Assembly (NCBI GenBank): GCA_965221655.1
Contig: OZ244906.1
Location: 1,426,001 to 1,490,000, forward strand
Source: Bin107 sp965221655
GTDB lineage: Bacteria; UBA8248
Length of the DNA: 64,000 nucleotides
Direction: 5' to 3'
Each line of letters starts with the position of its first letter. The stretch's first letter is position 1. Shown piece after piece: positions 25,042-33,928 of this stretch. Both the position numbers and the translations under genes were made by a program. The notes beneath the pieces are model-generated. The model worked only from the letters and a program-made list of their open reading frames with translations, was not told the origin of the DNA and did not search any database.

Positions 25042-25515
25042 ATGTCGCTCGCCACGCTCGCGCTCAGCATCGCCGCCATCTGGATCTTCCTCCACGGAAG
25101 CGCGACGCCCGGCAATTTCTTCGTCGGGCTGGTCATGGCCGTCCTCGTTATCCGCTTCCTGAAGAAATCCTACTACCAGGACAGGCAATTCGTGCGCTTC
25201 GGCAGCTATGTGCGGTTCTTGCGCAGCTTCGCGTGGGAGTTGTTCATCGCCAACCTCCAGGTGCTGAAAATCGTGCTCGCACCCCGCATTTCGATTCGCC
25301 CGGGCATCATCCCCTACAAGACGGTGTGCAAGACCCCCCTGGGCGTCACCATGCTGGCCAACTCCATCACCCTCACGCCGGGGACGCTGAGCATCGACGT
25401 GTCCGAAGATCACGAGACGATATTCGTTCACACGCTGGACATCGACCACCCCGACGAGGTGCGCGAGAGCATCCACAACGGGCTGGAGCGTCCCATCGTG
25501 GGAGCCGTGGAATGA
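25042..25515 (+). CDS. mnhE: Na+/H+ antiporter subunit E (Mrp/Mnh)
   Basis: MrpE subunit (157 aa) with two N-terminal membrane helices and a soluble C-terminal domain. The family text KTPLGVTMLANSITLTPGT is present. Start ATG at 25042 with TAGGAG upstream, 13 bases after mnhD. Its stop overlaps the mnhF start as ATGA. Confidence 0.94.
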   Translation: MSLATLALSIAAIWIFLHGSATPGNFFVGLVMAVLVIRFLKKSYYQDRQFVRFGSYVRFLRSFAWELFIANLQVLKIVLAPRISIRPGIIPYKTVCKTPLGVTMLANSITLTPGTLSIDVSEDHETIFVHTLDIDHPDEVRESIHNGLERPIVGAVE

Positions 25516-25781
25516 TGCAGACGGTCGTTCAGATCAGCCTGGTCATGCTGGGCCTTTCGGTCATCCTGGCCTTCATCCGCCTCATCAAGGGGCCCACCAC
25601 CGCAGATCGCGTCGTGGCGGCGGACACCCTCGCCACGAACGTGCTGGGCGTCATCGCGCTGTTCGCCATACAGACGGGGAACGACTTGTTCATCATCGCC
25701 GTGCTCGCACTGGCCATACTGAGTTTCGTGGGAACGACGGTCTACGCCAAGTTTCTGGAGAGGGGGAACATCATTGAGTGA
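25512..25781 (+). CDS. mnhF: Na+/H+ antiporter subunit F (Mrp/Mnh)
   Basis: MrpF subunit (89 aa) with three membrane helices and the hallmark KGPTTADRVVAADTLATN, containing the conserved Asp. The ATG at 25512 overlaps the mnhE stop, and its own end overlaps mnhG by eight bases. Confidence 0.94.
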   Translation: MMQTVVQISLVMLGLSVILAFIRLIKGPTTADRVVAADTLATNVLGVIALFAIQTGNDLFIIAVLALAILSFVGTTVYAKFLERGNIIE

Positions 25782-26148
25782 GCTCCTCGCCGCGGCCCTC
25801 CTGCTCATCGGCGCGTTCTTCATGCTCGTCGCAAGCGTGGGACTGGTGCGTCTGCCCGACGTCTACTGCCGCATGCACGCCGCCACCAAGGCCACGACTT
25901 TCGGCATGGGCGGGATTTTGTTGGGGACGAGCCTCATCTTCCAGAGCGCAACCGTCACCACACAGGCGTTTTTGGCCATCTTCTTCCTGTTCCTGACCGC
26001 TCCGGTCGCCGCACACCTCATATCGCGGGCGGCTTATAAGCGCGGCCCCGACCTTTCGCCCGACACCACGCACGACGACTACGGCGCATACCTCAAGCAG
26101 CGAAACGCGGCCCCCACCGAGGGAAACGAAAATACGGATACAAGGTAA
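25774..26148 (+). CDS. mnhG: Na+/H+ antiporter subunit G (Mrp/Mnh)
   Basis: MrpG subunit (124 aa), last of the antiporter operon. It has three membrane helices and the fingerprint LVRLPDVYCRMHAATKATTFG, followed by FLFLTAPVAAHLISRAAY. The start is TTG at 25774, inside the end of mnhF with GAGGGGG upstream. A polar tail of about 35 residues follows the domain. Confidence 0.94.
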   Translation: MSELLAAALLLIGAFFMLVASVGLVRLPDVYCRMHAATKATTFGMGGILLGTSLIFQSATVTTQAFLAIFFLFLTAPVAAHLISRAAYKRGPDLSPDTTHDDYGAYLKQRNAAPTEGNENTDTR

Positions 26149-26225
26149 CGCTCGAGCCGGCCTCCGGACCACGATTGCTCCGGCCGACACCCACGGCAAA
26201 TCTTCCAATATGAGGACGCAAACCA

Positions 26226-26885
26226 ATGCCCCGCAAACTCTTGGCCGAAGGAGTGGGAACCGCGTTTTTGCTCGCCTCCATCGCGGGCTCCGGCATCATG
26301 GGCGCGGCTTTGGCGAACGGGCAGGCGGGCGCCGCTCTCCTGCCCCACTCCCTGGCGATAGGCGCCGTTCTCTTCGTCATGATCACCCTGCTCGGGCCGG
26401 TATCGGGTGCGCATTTCAACCCGGCGGTCACCATGGTCTTCGCACTCGAAGGAGAGATGGGGGGGCGTGAGGCTGCCTCATACGTCCTCGTCCAGATTCT
26501 CGCGGGCATTGCGGGCGTGCTGGCGGCACACCTGATGTTCGACCTCGACCTCGCCCAGCTCTCCGCCCGCGAGCGCACGGGGCTCGGCCAGTGGTCGGCG
26601 GAGGTCGTCGCGACGGCGGGGCTGGTTTTCGTCATCCTCGGGGGAGTGCGAACGAACGCGGCCCTCGTTCCCGCCCTGGTGGGTCTCTACATTATGGCGG
26701 CGCTTTGGTTCACGGCCTCGACGAGTTTCGCCAACCCGGCGGTAACCATCGCCCGCGTCTTCACCGACACCTTCTCGGGCATCCGCCCCCCGGACGCGCC
26801 GGCCTTCATCCTCGCGCAAATCGCGGGCGCACTGGCGGGCTGGGGTCTGGCGCGCGCGATGTGGCCCGCCCGAAGTGCGGACTGA
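26226..26885 (+). CDS. Aquaporin (MIP) family channel
   Basis: A 219-residue membrane channel with six helices and the two half-helix loops marked by HFNPAVTM and FANPAVTIAR, the duplicated NPA motifs. Arg after the second NPA (TIAR) fits the selectivity filter. It is close in length to bacterial aquaporins found beside arsenic genes, but none are here. It follows the Mrp operon by 77 bases, so water or small neutral-solute flux may be coupled to ion balance (inference). Confidence 0.88.
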   Translation: MPRKLLAEGVGTAFLLASIAGSGIMGAALANGQAGAALLPHSLAIGAVLFVMITLLGPVSGAHFNPAVTMVFALEGEMGGREAASYVLVQILAGIAGVLAAHLMFDLDLAQLSARERTGLGQWSAEVVATAGLVFVILGGVRTNAALVPALVGLYIMAALWFTASTSFANPAVTIARVFTDTFSGIRPPDAPAFILAQIAGALAGWGLARAMWPARSAD

Positions 26886-27124
26886 CTCACGACGCGTGCT
26901 CCCCGGAGCAGTGCCAGGAACAAGCCCGAACAATGACCGCCAAAGAAGCGGAGAGACTGACAGGCGAGCCTTATCGCTGATACACCCGTCCCGGCGTTGT
27001 TCGCGCGCCACTCTCAAGTGCGCGCACTGCCCGCATTCCCCCCGCGGGCTTGCCATTCGCGCGCGAATCGGGGATTCTCCCCCGAAATCCTGGAACGACC
27101 CCGCAGAAGCCGGAGTCCACGCGC

Positions 27125-27982
27125 ATGACGCAACAGAAGAGCGTTTTCATCGAGAGGGACGGCGTGCGGCTGCACGCTCTGGAACACGGAGACGGCGCGG
27201 CCGACAAGCCCGTGCTGCTCATGCTGCACGGGGCGGCGGCCCACGCCCGCTGGTGGGATCACGTCGCCCCCCACTACGCGGACGCGCTGCGTCCGGTGGC
27301 GACGGATCACCGCGGCCACGGCGACAACGAGTGGCTCCCCGAATACCACTTCGCGGACCTCCTCCACGACGTGGCCGCCTGGGTCGCCTGGGCACGCGAG
27401 GCGAGCGGACGCAAGCCCTACCTTATGGCGCACTCGATGGGCGGCGTCATCGCACTCAACCTCTTCGCCGTCGCCCCGCCCGAGGTGGCGGGCCTCCTCA
27501 TCGTGGATTCACCCCTGCTGACGACGAACGAAATCCTGGCCGAGGTGCGCGCCTTCGGCGAAAGGCCCGCCCGGCCCTGGGCGTCGCGCGAGCTGTTCGT
27601 CGAGAAATTCAGGCTTCTGCCGGCTTCTGACAAGGTGAACCCGGAGACTATCGCCCACGTCGCGCACCATGCCGTGCGGCCCGACGGGGCGGGCGCCTGG
27701 CAGGTGAAGGCGGACAGGCGCTTCCACCTCAACCGCCCCGAGACTGACCAGCGGCCCGGCTGGCGGCGGGTGAAGGCTCCCGTCCTGCTGGTGGCGGGTG
27801 CGCTCTCCGATCGTCTGAAGGAGGATTCCATCGCCTGGGTGCGCCGGGAGGTTCCCCACGTCGAGGTGGCCGTCATCCCCGAGGCGCATCACCACGTCTT
27901 CATGGACGCACCCGACGCCTTCGTCCGCGCGACGCGCGACTTCCTCCTGCGCACGATGGCCCGCGGGGAGAAGGATGTGTAA
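27125..27982 (+). CDS. Alpha/beta hydrolase
   Basis: A 285-residue alpha/beta-fold hydrolase. The oxyanion strand LMLHGAAAHARWW, the nucleophile elbow AHSMGG (Ser), and HHHVFMDAP with the catalytic His near the C-terminus are all present. An Asp in LLVAGALSDRL probably completes the triad. The ATG at 27125 follows GGAG; the frame is open 25 codons further back without a ribosome site. It resembles esterases and C-C-bond hydrolases. The substrate is unknown. Confidence 0.85.
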   Translation: MTQQKSVFIERDGVRLHALEHGDGAADKPVLLMLHGAAAHARWWDHVAPHYADALRPVATDHRGHGDNEWLPEYHFADLLHDVAAWVAWAREASGRKPYLMAHSMGGVIALNLFAVAPPEVAGLLIVDSPLLTTNEILAEVRAFGERPARPWASRELFVEKFRLLPASDKVNPETIAHVAHHAVRPDGAGAWQVKADRRFHLNRPETDQRPGWRRVKAPVLLVAGALSDRLKEDSIAWVRREVPHVEVAVIPEAHHHVFMDAPDAFVRATRDFLLRTMARGEKDV

Positions 27983-28077
27983 GCCGGGTGATGAGCGGCC
28001 TGGCCGCCTTCGCCCCCAGACTTCACACACGCCTACGCAAAACCGCAAGGTGCCCACGGCTGTGCCCGCGCCTTCCC

Positions 28078-29757
28078 CTACTCCGTAACGGCGAGGGGCG
28101 CCATGGCCTCTATGTCGCTCACGCAGTCGATGACGACGGGCCTGTTCGCATTGAACGCGCGGTCGAGTGCGCTGCCGAGTTCGCCCGGCTTTTCCACGCG
28201 AATGCCCAGTGCGCCCATCGACTCGGCGATTTGGGCGAAGTTCACCGCGTTGAGCTTCCAGAGTTCGTGGGCCTGCTCGGTCTGCTCGCCGCCGTAGGCG
28301 CGGTCGAAGCCGCGCTTGGACTGGTTGCCCGAGGCGTTGTTGTTCACCAGCGTTACGGCGTTGATCTTCCAGCGCACGGCCGTCTCGATCTCCGAGAGGT
28401 GATACCAAAAGCCCGAGTCGCCGTTGAAGGTGAGCACGGGTCGCTCGGGCACCGCGCACTTCGCCCCCAGCCCCGCCGAGAAAGCCCAGCCCAGGTGCCC
28501 CGCGCTGCGTATGTAGCTCTGCCCGGGGTGCGAGAGGTCGTACATGCCGCCCATCCACATGCCCGAATGCCCCGTGTCGGCGAGCACGATGCAGTCCGAA
28601 GGCAGCGAGTCAGTCAATTCCTGGCAGATGCGCTCAGGACGCATGGGAACGGCGTCGGACTCGCGATGCGCGCGAAACTCCGCGCGCCACTCCTCCACGT
28701 AGCCGCGCGCCTGCGCGAGCCAGTCCGCGCGCGCGGCGGCGACCCCGGCACTAGCCGCTGCGGCCATCTTTTGCAGGCTTATCTTCGCGTCGCCCAGCAC
28801 GGCGACCTCGAGGGGATAGTTGCGCGCCAGTGCCTCGGGCTCTATGTCCAGTTGTATGGCAGGCGTACCGATGGGCGGTACGGCCCAGAAGTGCGTCGTC
28901 ATGCCGCCCGTCTCGGTGCCGACGAAAAAGACCAGGTCCGCCGCGTTCACCACCCGATTGGCGCTCTTTCTCGAATACGTACCCACCACGCCGACCGAGA
29001 GCGGGTGGTTGCCCGGAATGTTGTCCTTGCCGTTGAGCGAGGTCGCCACCGGAATCCCCAGCTTCTCGGCCAGGGCGATGAGCTCTCCGGATGCGTCTGA
29101 GGAACGCACGCCGCCGCCGGCGACGATGACGGGCCGCTGCGCCCTCTCGAGCAGTTCGACCGCGCGTTTCACGCGCGCGGGCTCGGGTTCGGGCCGGTAG
29201 GGGGGAAGCGCCTTGAAGTCTTCTTCGACTACAATCTCCATCTCGGCTTCCTCGACGTCGAGCTGCCCCTCGTTGCCCGCGAACTGCAAGTGCACCGGCC
29301 CCGGACAACCCGAGGTCGCCACACGAAACGCCTGGCGCAGCATGTCGGGAAAGCGCGAGGCGTCGTCCACCGTGGCGTTGAACTTCGTTACGGGCTCGAA
29401 GGCGGGCACGTCGTCCACCTCCTGGTAGACCTGGCGAAACTTCGTCTGCGCCAGGCGTCCGCCCGTGAAGGCGAGGACGGGAGACTTCGCCAGCCAGGCG
29501 TCGCGCAGCCCCGCCGCCAGGTTCAGTGCGCCGATGACCTGTGCCATGCACACGCCCGGCTTCTTGCCGGCACGCGCGTAGCCGTCCGCCATATAGGCGG
29601 CGGACTTCTCGCCGTGCGTCTGGATGCGGGCGATGTTCGTACGCTCTTCCATCTCGGCCATCGAGCGTCTCAGGACGGCGGGAACCATGAAGAGGTGGGT
29701 AACGCCGTAGCCCTTGAGCATCTCTGCCATCACTCGGGCGCCAGTCATTTTCGGCAT
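28078..29757 (-). CDS. Thiamine diphosphate-dependent enzyme, acetolactate synthase/benzoylformate decarboxylase-like
   Basis: A 559-residue ThDP enzyme with the three-domain layout of acetohydroxyacid synthase and 2-oxoacid decarboxylases. The cofactor-activating Glu lies in HGEKSAAYMADGYAR near residue 45. The ThDP/Mg motif is FNGDSGFWY with NNNASGNQ. ATG 29757 follows AAGGAG. It is the last gene of a minus-strand operon after cyclase, SucC-like and SucD-like genes. AHAS-type regulatory partners are absent, favouring a catabolic decarboxylase or carboligase. Confidence 0.85.
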   Translation of the reverse strand: MPKMTGARVMAEMLKGYGVTHLFMVPAVLRRSMAEMEERTNIARIQTHGEKSAAYMADGYARAGKKPGVCMAQVIGALNLAAGLRDAWLAKSPVLAFTGGRLAQTKFRQVYQEVDDVPAFEPVTKFNATVDDASRFPDMLRQAFRVATSGCPGPVHLQFAGNEGQLDVEEAEMEIVVEEDFKALPPYRPEPEPARVKRAVELLERAQRPVIVAGGGVRSSDASGELIALAEKLGIPVATSLNGKDNIPGNHPLSVGVVGTYSRKSANRVVNAADLVFFVGTETGGMTTHFWAVPPIGTPAIQLDIEPEALARNYPLEVAVLGDAKISLQKMAAAASAGVAAARADWLAQARGYVEEWRAEFRAHRESDAVPMRPERICQELTDSLPSDCIVLADTGHSGMWMGGMYDLSHPGQSYIRSAGHLGWAFSAGLGAKCAVPERPVLTFNGDSGFWYHLSEIETAVRWKINAVTLVNNNASGNQSKRGFDRAYGGEQTEQAHELWKLNAVNFAQIAESMGALGIRVEKPGELGSALDRAFNANRPVVIDCVSDIEAMAPLAVTE

Positions 29758-29873
29758 TCGCAATTTCTCCTTGCACAAGAAAAATGGGTGTGAAACGACG
29801 AACCGCGCATCAGGCGGAGTTCCGTGGCCTCTTGGGAATACCGCACAGAGTTATCAGGTCGGGGGGAGAAAAT

Positions 29874-30776
29874 CTAGCCGCCGAGGGCGTCGCGCACGGC
29901 GGCGGGAATCTCGCGCATGTCCTCCACCACGACGGCGCCCGCCTCGCGGAGCAGCGCCTTCTTGCGCGCGGGCGAGCCCTCGCCGCGCTCGATGATGGCC
30001 GCCGCGTGGCCGAAGCTCACCCCGCGCGGAGCGGACTCATGAATCATGCCCGCGATAAAGGCGACCACGGGCTTGGTAAAGCCGCCCGCAGCCATCAGCC
30101 GCGCCGCCTCCTCTTCGGCAGAGGAGCCCGGCTCGCCGAACAAGACGACGCACTCCGTCTCCGCGTCTTCCTCGAACAGGGGCATGAGTTCGGCAAAAGG
30201 AGCGCCCACCATCGCGTCCCCGCCCACGCTCACGTAAGTCGTCTGGCCGATTCCCTCCCGGCTCAGCAGCCAGCAGGTTTCGCTGCCCATGCCTCCGCTT
30301 CTGCTCAACACGCCTACGGGACCTCTGCGAAACAACAAGTTCGTAACGGGCAAATCCCCGCCCGTGCCGCCCATCTTCGCGCGCCCGGGGCTGATGACGC
30401 CCTGGCTGTTCGGCCCCACGAGGCGCACCCCGGTGCGGCGCGCATGGGCGAGCATCCGCGCCACGTCGTGCTGCGGCACGCCCTCGGCACAGGCCAGAAC
30501 CAGCCCTATTCCTGCTTCCATCGCCTCGATGGCCGATTCCGCCGCCCGCGCCGCGGGCACGAACAAAACGGCGGCGTCCGCCGCGTGTGCACCCAGAGCG
30601 GAGGCGAACGAATCGTAGACGGGCACGCCGTCGCAATCCTCCCCCCCGCGGCCCGGCACTACGCCCGCCGCCACCCGGGTGCCGTACGCGCGCATGAAGC
30701 CCGTGTGGGCGCGCGCCTGCCAACCCGTGATGCCGGCCACCACGACGCGCGTGGCCTCGTCTATGAGGATGGCCAT
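29874..30776 (-). CDS. Acyl-CoA synthetase (NDP-forming) alpha subunit, SucD-like
   Basis: A 300-residue CoA-binding/ligase protein equivalent to the alpha subunit of succinyl-CoA synthetase. The N-terminal Rossmann CoA domain shows VVVAGITGWQARAHT. The phosphorylated His is in SFGHAAAII, aligned with GHAGA of SucD. GVLSRSGGMGSE is the nucleotide-side loop. The ATG at 30776 overlaps the SucC-like gene by 16 bases, so the two are coupled. Its distance from TCA-cycle genes suggests a malate-, itaconate- or other acid-specific ligase rather than SucCD itself. Confidence 0.85.
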   Translation of the reverse strand: MAILIDEATRVVVAGITGWQARAHTGFMRAYGTRVAAGVVPGRGGEDCDGVPVYDSFASALGAHAADAAVLFVPAARAAESAIEAMEAGIGLVLACAEGVPQHDVARMLAHARRTGVRLVGPNSQGVISPGRAKMGGTGGDLPVTNLLFRRGPVGVLSRSGGMGSETCWLLSREGIGQTTYVSVGGDAMVGAPFAELMPLFEEDAETECVVLFGEPGSSAEEEAARLMAAGGFTKPVVAFIAGMIHESAPRGVSFGHAAAIIERGEGSPARKKALLREAGAVVVEDMREIPAAVRDALGG

Positions 30777-32005
30777 CGCCCCTCTCTCCAGGACTCCCCG
30801 CGCTTGACCGCCTCGACCTGCGCGACGATGCGCTCCGCCGCCTCCTCGAGCGTCGCCTCGGCCCCCACATACTGAAGGCCCGGGCACGTGCGGGCGATCG
30901 CGCGAGCCTCCTCTCCTCCTGCGCCCGCGAAGCGCACGACGAAGGGAAAACGCTCGAGGTCGACACCCGTCTCCTTGACGGCGCGGGCGATGGCGCGCAC
31001 CTTGAGTTGTACCCGCGAGAAACTCGTGATGTTGCTGCCCGCGAGCGCACCCCGCACGTTCGGCATCTCGAGAATGGCCTTCGTGATCTCGAAATACTTC
31101 TCCTCAAGCGGCCCCGGCGTAATGTCGAACGTCGTGGCGGGCTTTCCGCCCAGACGCGCCATCGTATCGAGCAGATACAAACCGCCCCCGCCCCCGCTCC
31201 AGAGCAGGGCAATCTCTCCGCCCTCCACCTCGCGGAAGCGCGTAGTGCCCACGGGCGGAATGCGCGCATCGATTTCGGCGACTTTTGCTTCGATCGGGGT
31301 GGGCGGGCGCCAACCGCTCGCCGCGTCCGCATCGAGCAACTCTTCCGACTCGGGGTGGCGAAACAAGGCATCTGCGTCCAAATCGAGCACGCACGCGGCG
31401 GCGGCCACTTCTTCTCGTTCGGTTACGACAATCGGGTTCACCTCGAGAAGGCGCGCCTCGGTGCGGCGAAAAACGTCGTAGCACGCCTGCATGAGGATAG
31501 CCGCCCGAAACAGCACTGCCCCGTGGATGCCGCAAGCGCGCAGAAAGGAGATGCACGCCTCCTCGTCCAGACCCTCGAGAGCATCGATTTCCAGTCGCTT
31601 GAGCGCATCCGGACTCTCCTCCAGCAGGGTCTCGACCTCTACCCCGCCCTCGGTGCCGAACATGGCGAGCGGCCCGCGCGCACCGAAGGCGAGCGAGAAA
31701 TACCACTCCTGCGCGATTGCGACTTTCTCTTCCACCAAAACGCGGCGGACGGGAAAATGATGCACTACGGCGCCGAGCAACTCCCGGGCCGCGGCCGCGG
31801 CCTCCTCTGGCGTATCCGCCGCGCGAATCGCACCCGCCTTGCCGCGCTTGCCCACGGGCACCAGGGCCTTCACCATCACGGGACCACCCACGGCGCGCGC
31901 TGCCGCGGCCGCCTCCGCGGGGGTAGACGCCGCCGCACCCTGCGGCACGCGCACGCCCGCCTCGGCCAAAAGCGCCTTCGCCCTGTCCTCGAGCACGCGG
32001 GGCAC
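30761..32005 (-). CDS. Acyl-CoA synthetase (NDP-forming) beta subunit, SucC-like
   Basis: A 414-residue ATP-grasp subunit matching SucC. It contains GKRGKAGAIR (nucleotide lid), LLEVNPIVVTE (metal ligands) and a C-terminal CoA-ligase domain starting near EIALLWSGGGGGLYLLD. Start GTG at 32005, 18 bases after the cyclase gene. With the SucD-like partner it should form an acid-CoA ligase using ATP or GTP with a phospho-His intermediate. The acid is unknown. Confidence 0.85.
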   Translation of the reverse strand: MPRVLEDRAKALLAEAGVRVPQGAAASTPAEAAAAARAVGGPVMVKALVPVGKRGKAGAIRAADTPEEAAAAARELLGAVVHHFPVRRVLVEEKVAIAQEWYFSLAFGARGPLAMFGTEGGVEVETLLEESPDALKRLEIDALEGLDEEACISFLRACGIHGAVLFRAAILMQACYDVFRRTEARLLEVNPIVVTEREEVAAAACVLDLDADALFRHPESEELLDADAASGWRPPTPIEAKVAEIDARIPPVGTTRFREVEGGEIALLWSGGGGGLYLLDTMARLGGKPATTFDITPGPLEEKYFEITKAILEMPNVRGALAGSNITSFSRVQLKVRAIARAVKETGVDLERFPFVVRFAGAGGEEARAIARTCPGLQYVGAEATLEEAAERIVAQVEAVKRGESWREGRWPSS

Positions 32006-32023
32006 GTCTATCTCGAAAAAATT

Positions 32024-32863
32024 CTAGAGGATGGCCACGGGGCGTACCGGCGAGCCGGTTCCCCCGCGTATCTTGAGCGGCAAACAGACGAAGAGAAACT
32101 CGTGCGCCCGCGCCGCGCTCAACTCCTCGAGCACCGCCACCTCGAGCAGATGGACGCCGCTGTCTACCAGCATGTGGCAGTGCACGGGCAGAGAGGGTGC
32201 GGGCAGCACCTCGACCGCGAAAGTGTCGCTCCCGACCATGAAGACGCCTTGCTCCGAGAGCCACCGTGCGGCGTCCAAGTCGATTCCGGGCACGCCGCCC
32301 TTTTGGAAATAGTAATTGCGGCCCGGCCAGTGGCGCATGTGGCCCGTGCGCACGAGCACTACGTCGCCCTCCTCGACCCGCACTCCCTGTGCGGAGGCGG
32401 CGGCCGCGAGATCGTCCTTCGTGATGGGCCGCCCGGCCTCGAGCACCTCTTCGTTCAGGTGCGCCGCCACGTCGAGCATCACCCCGCGCCGCACCACGGG
32501 GGCGACGCTCTCGATGCCGTGGACGCGCAGACCTTCGGTCTTGCTCTGTGCGGAGGCGGCGTCCACGCCGCCGTGCAGCTGCATGTCGCGCGATACGTGG
32601 CCCAGTGCGTCGATGTGCGTGCCCGTGTGGCCGGTGCAGAAAATCGTGTCCACCGCGGCGCAAGCCCCGCCCGCGTACATGAAGTCGCCGTGTTCGCGCG
32701 TCATCGCGTAACCGAACGGCCCGTGGAGCGGCACGTGGGGCATTCCCGGAAACAGTTCCACCCCCAGGTCGAACACTCTGCTCGCGCGCGCTATGGCTCG
32801 CAGGTCTTCTATGTCCATCCGCACCTCGTCGGGAAGCAGAAAGCCGCGCCTACTTTCAGCCAT
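32024..32863 (-). CDS. Cyclase family (kynurenine formamidase-like) hydrolase
   Basis: A 279-residue member of the cyclase/KynB superfamily. The metal motif HTGTHIDALGH is the clear signature, and VVLVRTGHM follows. The ATG at 32863 gives MAESRRGF; a second ATG at 32818 has GAGG five bases before it and may be the true start. Members hydrolyse formyl-kynurenine, isatin or other amide or lactone bonds. It is the first gene of an operon with SucC-like, SucD-like and ThDP genes and is divergent from the next gene. Confidence 0.82.
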   Translation of the reverse strand: MAESRRGFLLPDEVRMDIEDLRAIARASRVFDLGVELFPGMPHVPLHGPFGYAMTREHGDFMYAGGACAAVDTIFCTGHTGTHIDALGHVSRDMQLHGGVDAASAQSKTEGLRVHGIESVAPVVRRGVMLDVAAHLNEEVLEAGRPITKDDLAAAASAQGVRVEEGDVVLVRTGHMRHWPGRNYYFQKGGVPGIDLDAARWLSEQGVFMVGSDTFAVEVLPAPSLPVHCHMLVDSGVHLLEVAVLEELSAARAHEFLFVCLPLKIRGGTGSPVRPVAIL

Positions 32864-32940
32864 TCTATCTTTGCGTCCGCCCTCCCGACAAGGTAAACAC
32901 AGGGAATGGAAACGAAAGCTCCCCCGAAAAGGACGGCCGC

Positions 32941-33354
32941 ATGAACCTGTGGGCATACGTACACCCGGTCTTTCAGATCGCGACGCTCGCACTGGGGCTA
33001 ATCGTGCTTGCACACGGCGTGCGCGTGCGGCGCGTGCGGGGGAGCCGCGGCGCGGCGCGCGTCTCCCGCCGCCACGTGCGGCTCGGGCGGTGGTTCGTGG
33101 CCTTGTTCTCCGCTGGCTACCTCCTGGGGCTGGGAGGTATGCGCTTCGCTCTCGACGCTTATAACTACGAGACCGCCCATTCCTATTTCGCCACCCTGGC
33201 CCTCGTTCTGTTCTGGACAACGGCCTGGCTGGGGCAAAAGCTTCGGCGCGACACCCAAAACGACGGCTTGCGGCAGATTCACTCCTACTGTGGTTTTCTG
33301 GCCGTGTTCGTCTCCTTGTTCGTCTCGTTTCTGGGAATGCGGCTGCTGCCGTAA
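32941..33354 (+). CDS. Small four-helix membrane protein, DUF4079-like
   Basis: A 137-residue protein with four predicted membrane helices and starting MNLWAYVHPVFQ. Histidines recur near membrane edges (YVHP, AHG, AHSY, IHSYCG), the sort of pattern seen in b-type haem proteins; haem binding is a guess. The family resemblance is to DUF4079, whose function is unknown. The 77-base region shared with the divergent cyclase gene should hold both promoters. Confidence 0.6.
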   Translation: MNLWAYVHPVFQIATLALGLIVLAHGVRVRRVRGSRGAARVSRRHVRLGRWFVALFSAGYLLGLGGMRFALDAYNYETAHSYFATLALVLFWTTAWLGQKLRRDTQNDGLRQIHSYCGFLAVFVSLFVSFLGMRLLP

Positions 33355-33445
33355 GGGCAGGGACAATTTCCCTCCCCGAAAAAACCACCTCCGGCGCTGT
33401 TGCGTTTCGCGCTTACCTGCGAGAATGGCCGCCAGGGAGGAAGCC

Positions 33446-33874
33446 ATGCGGCTCTGGAGCCTGCATCCAAAATATCTCGACCAGAAGGGACTGGTCGCCC
33501 TGTGGCGCGAGGCGCTCCTCGCCCAGGCGGTTCTGGGCGGCAAGACGCGAGGCTACCGCCACCATCCGCAACTGGTGCGGTTTCGCGCGGCGGAAGCGCC
33601 CCGCGCCCTCATCGCCGAATACCTGCGCGCCGTGCACGCCGAATCCCTCGCGCGCGGCTATCGTTTCGACGCAGAAAAAATCGACACCCACCGCACCCCG
33701 GAGCAACTGCGCGTAACGCGCGGTCAGCTCGACTTCGAGTGGAACCACCTCATGCGCAAGCTCGAAGCCCGCGCACCCGAATGGCGCGCACGCCTCACCG
33801 GGGAGGCGCGTCCGCAGCCCCATCCCCTGTTTCGGGCGACGCGCGGCGGAATCGCCGACTGGGAGCGGCCGTAG
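33446..33874 (+). CDS. Pyrimidine dimer DNA glycosylase-like protein
   Basis: A 142-residue protein of the Pyr_excise family related to T4 endonuclease V. It begins MRLWSLHPKYLDQKGLVALW and has KTRGYRHHPQLVRF, typical family text. ATG 33446 is chosen because AGGGAGGA lies five bases upstream. Proposed role: excision of UV photoproducts. Many bacterial members are uncharacterised, so activity is inferred. Confidence 0.8.
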   Translation: MRLWSLHPKYLDQKGLVALWREALLAQAVLGGKTRGYRHHPQLVRFRAAEAPRALIAEYLRAVHAESLARGYRFDAEKIDTHRTPEQLRVTRGQLDFEWNHLMRKLEARAPEWRARLTGEARPQPHPLFRATRGGIADWERP

Positions 33875-33928
33875 GGGAGAAGATTCCCGCCGGGAGGAGA
33901 GCCGGCATTCTCACAGGACATCCCCGCC

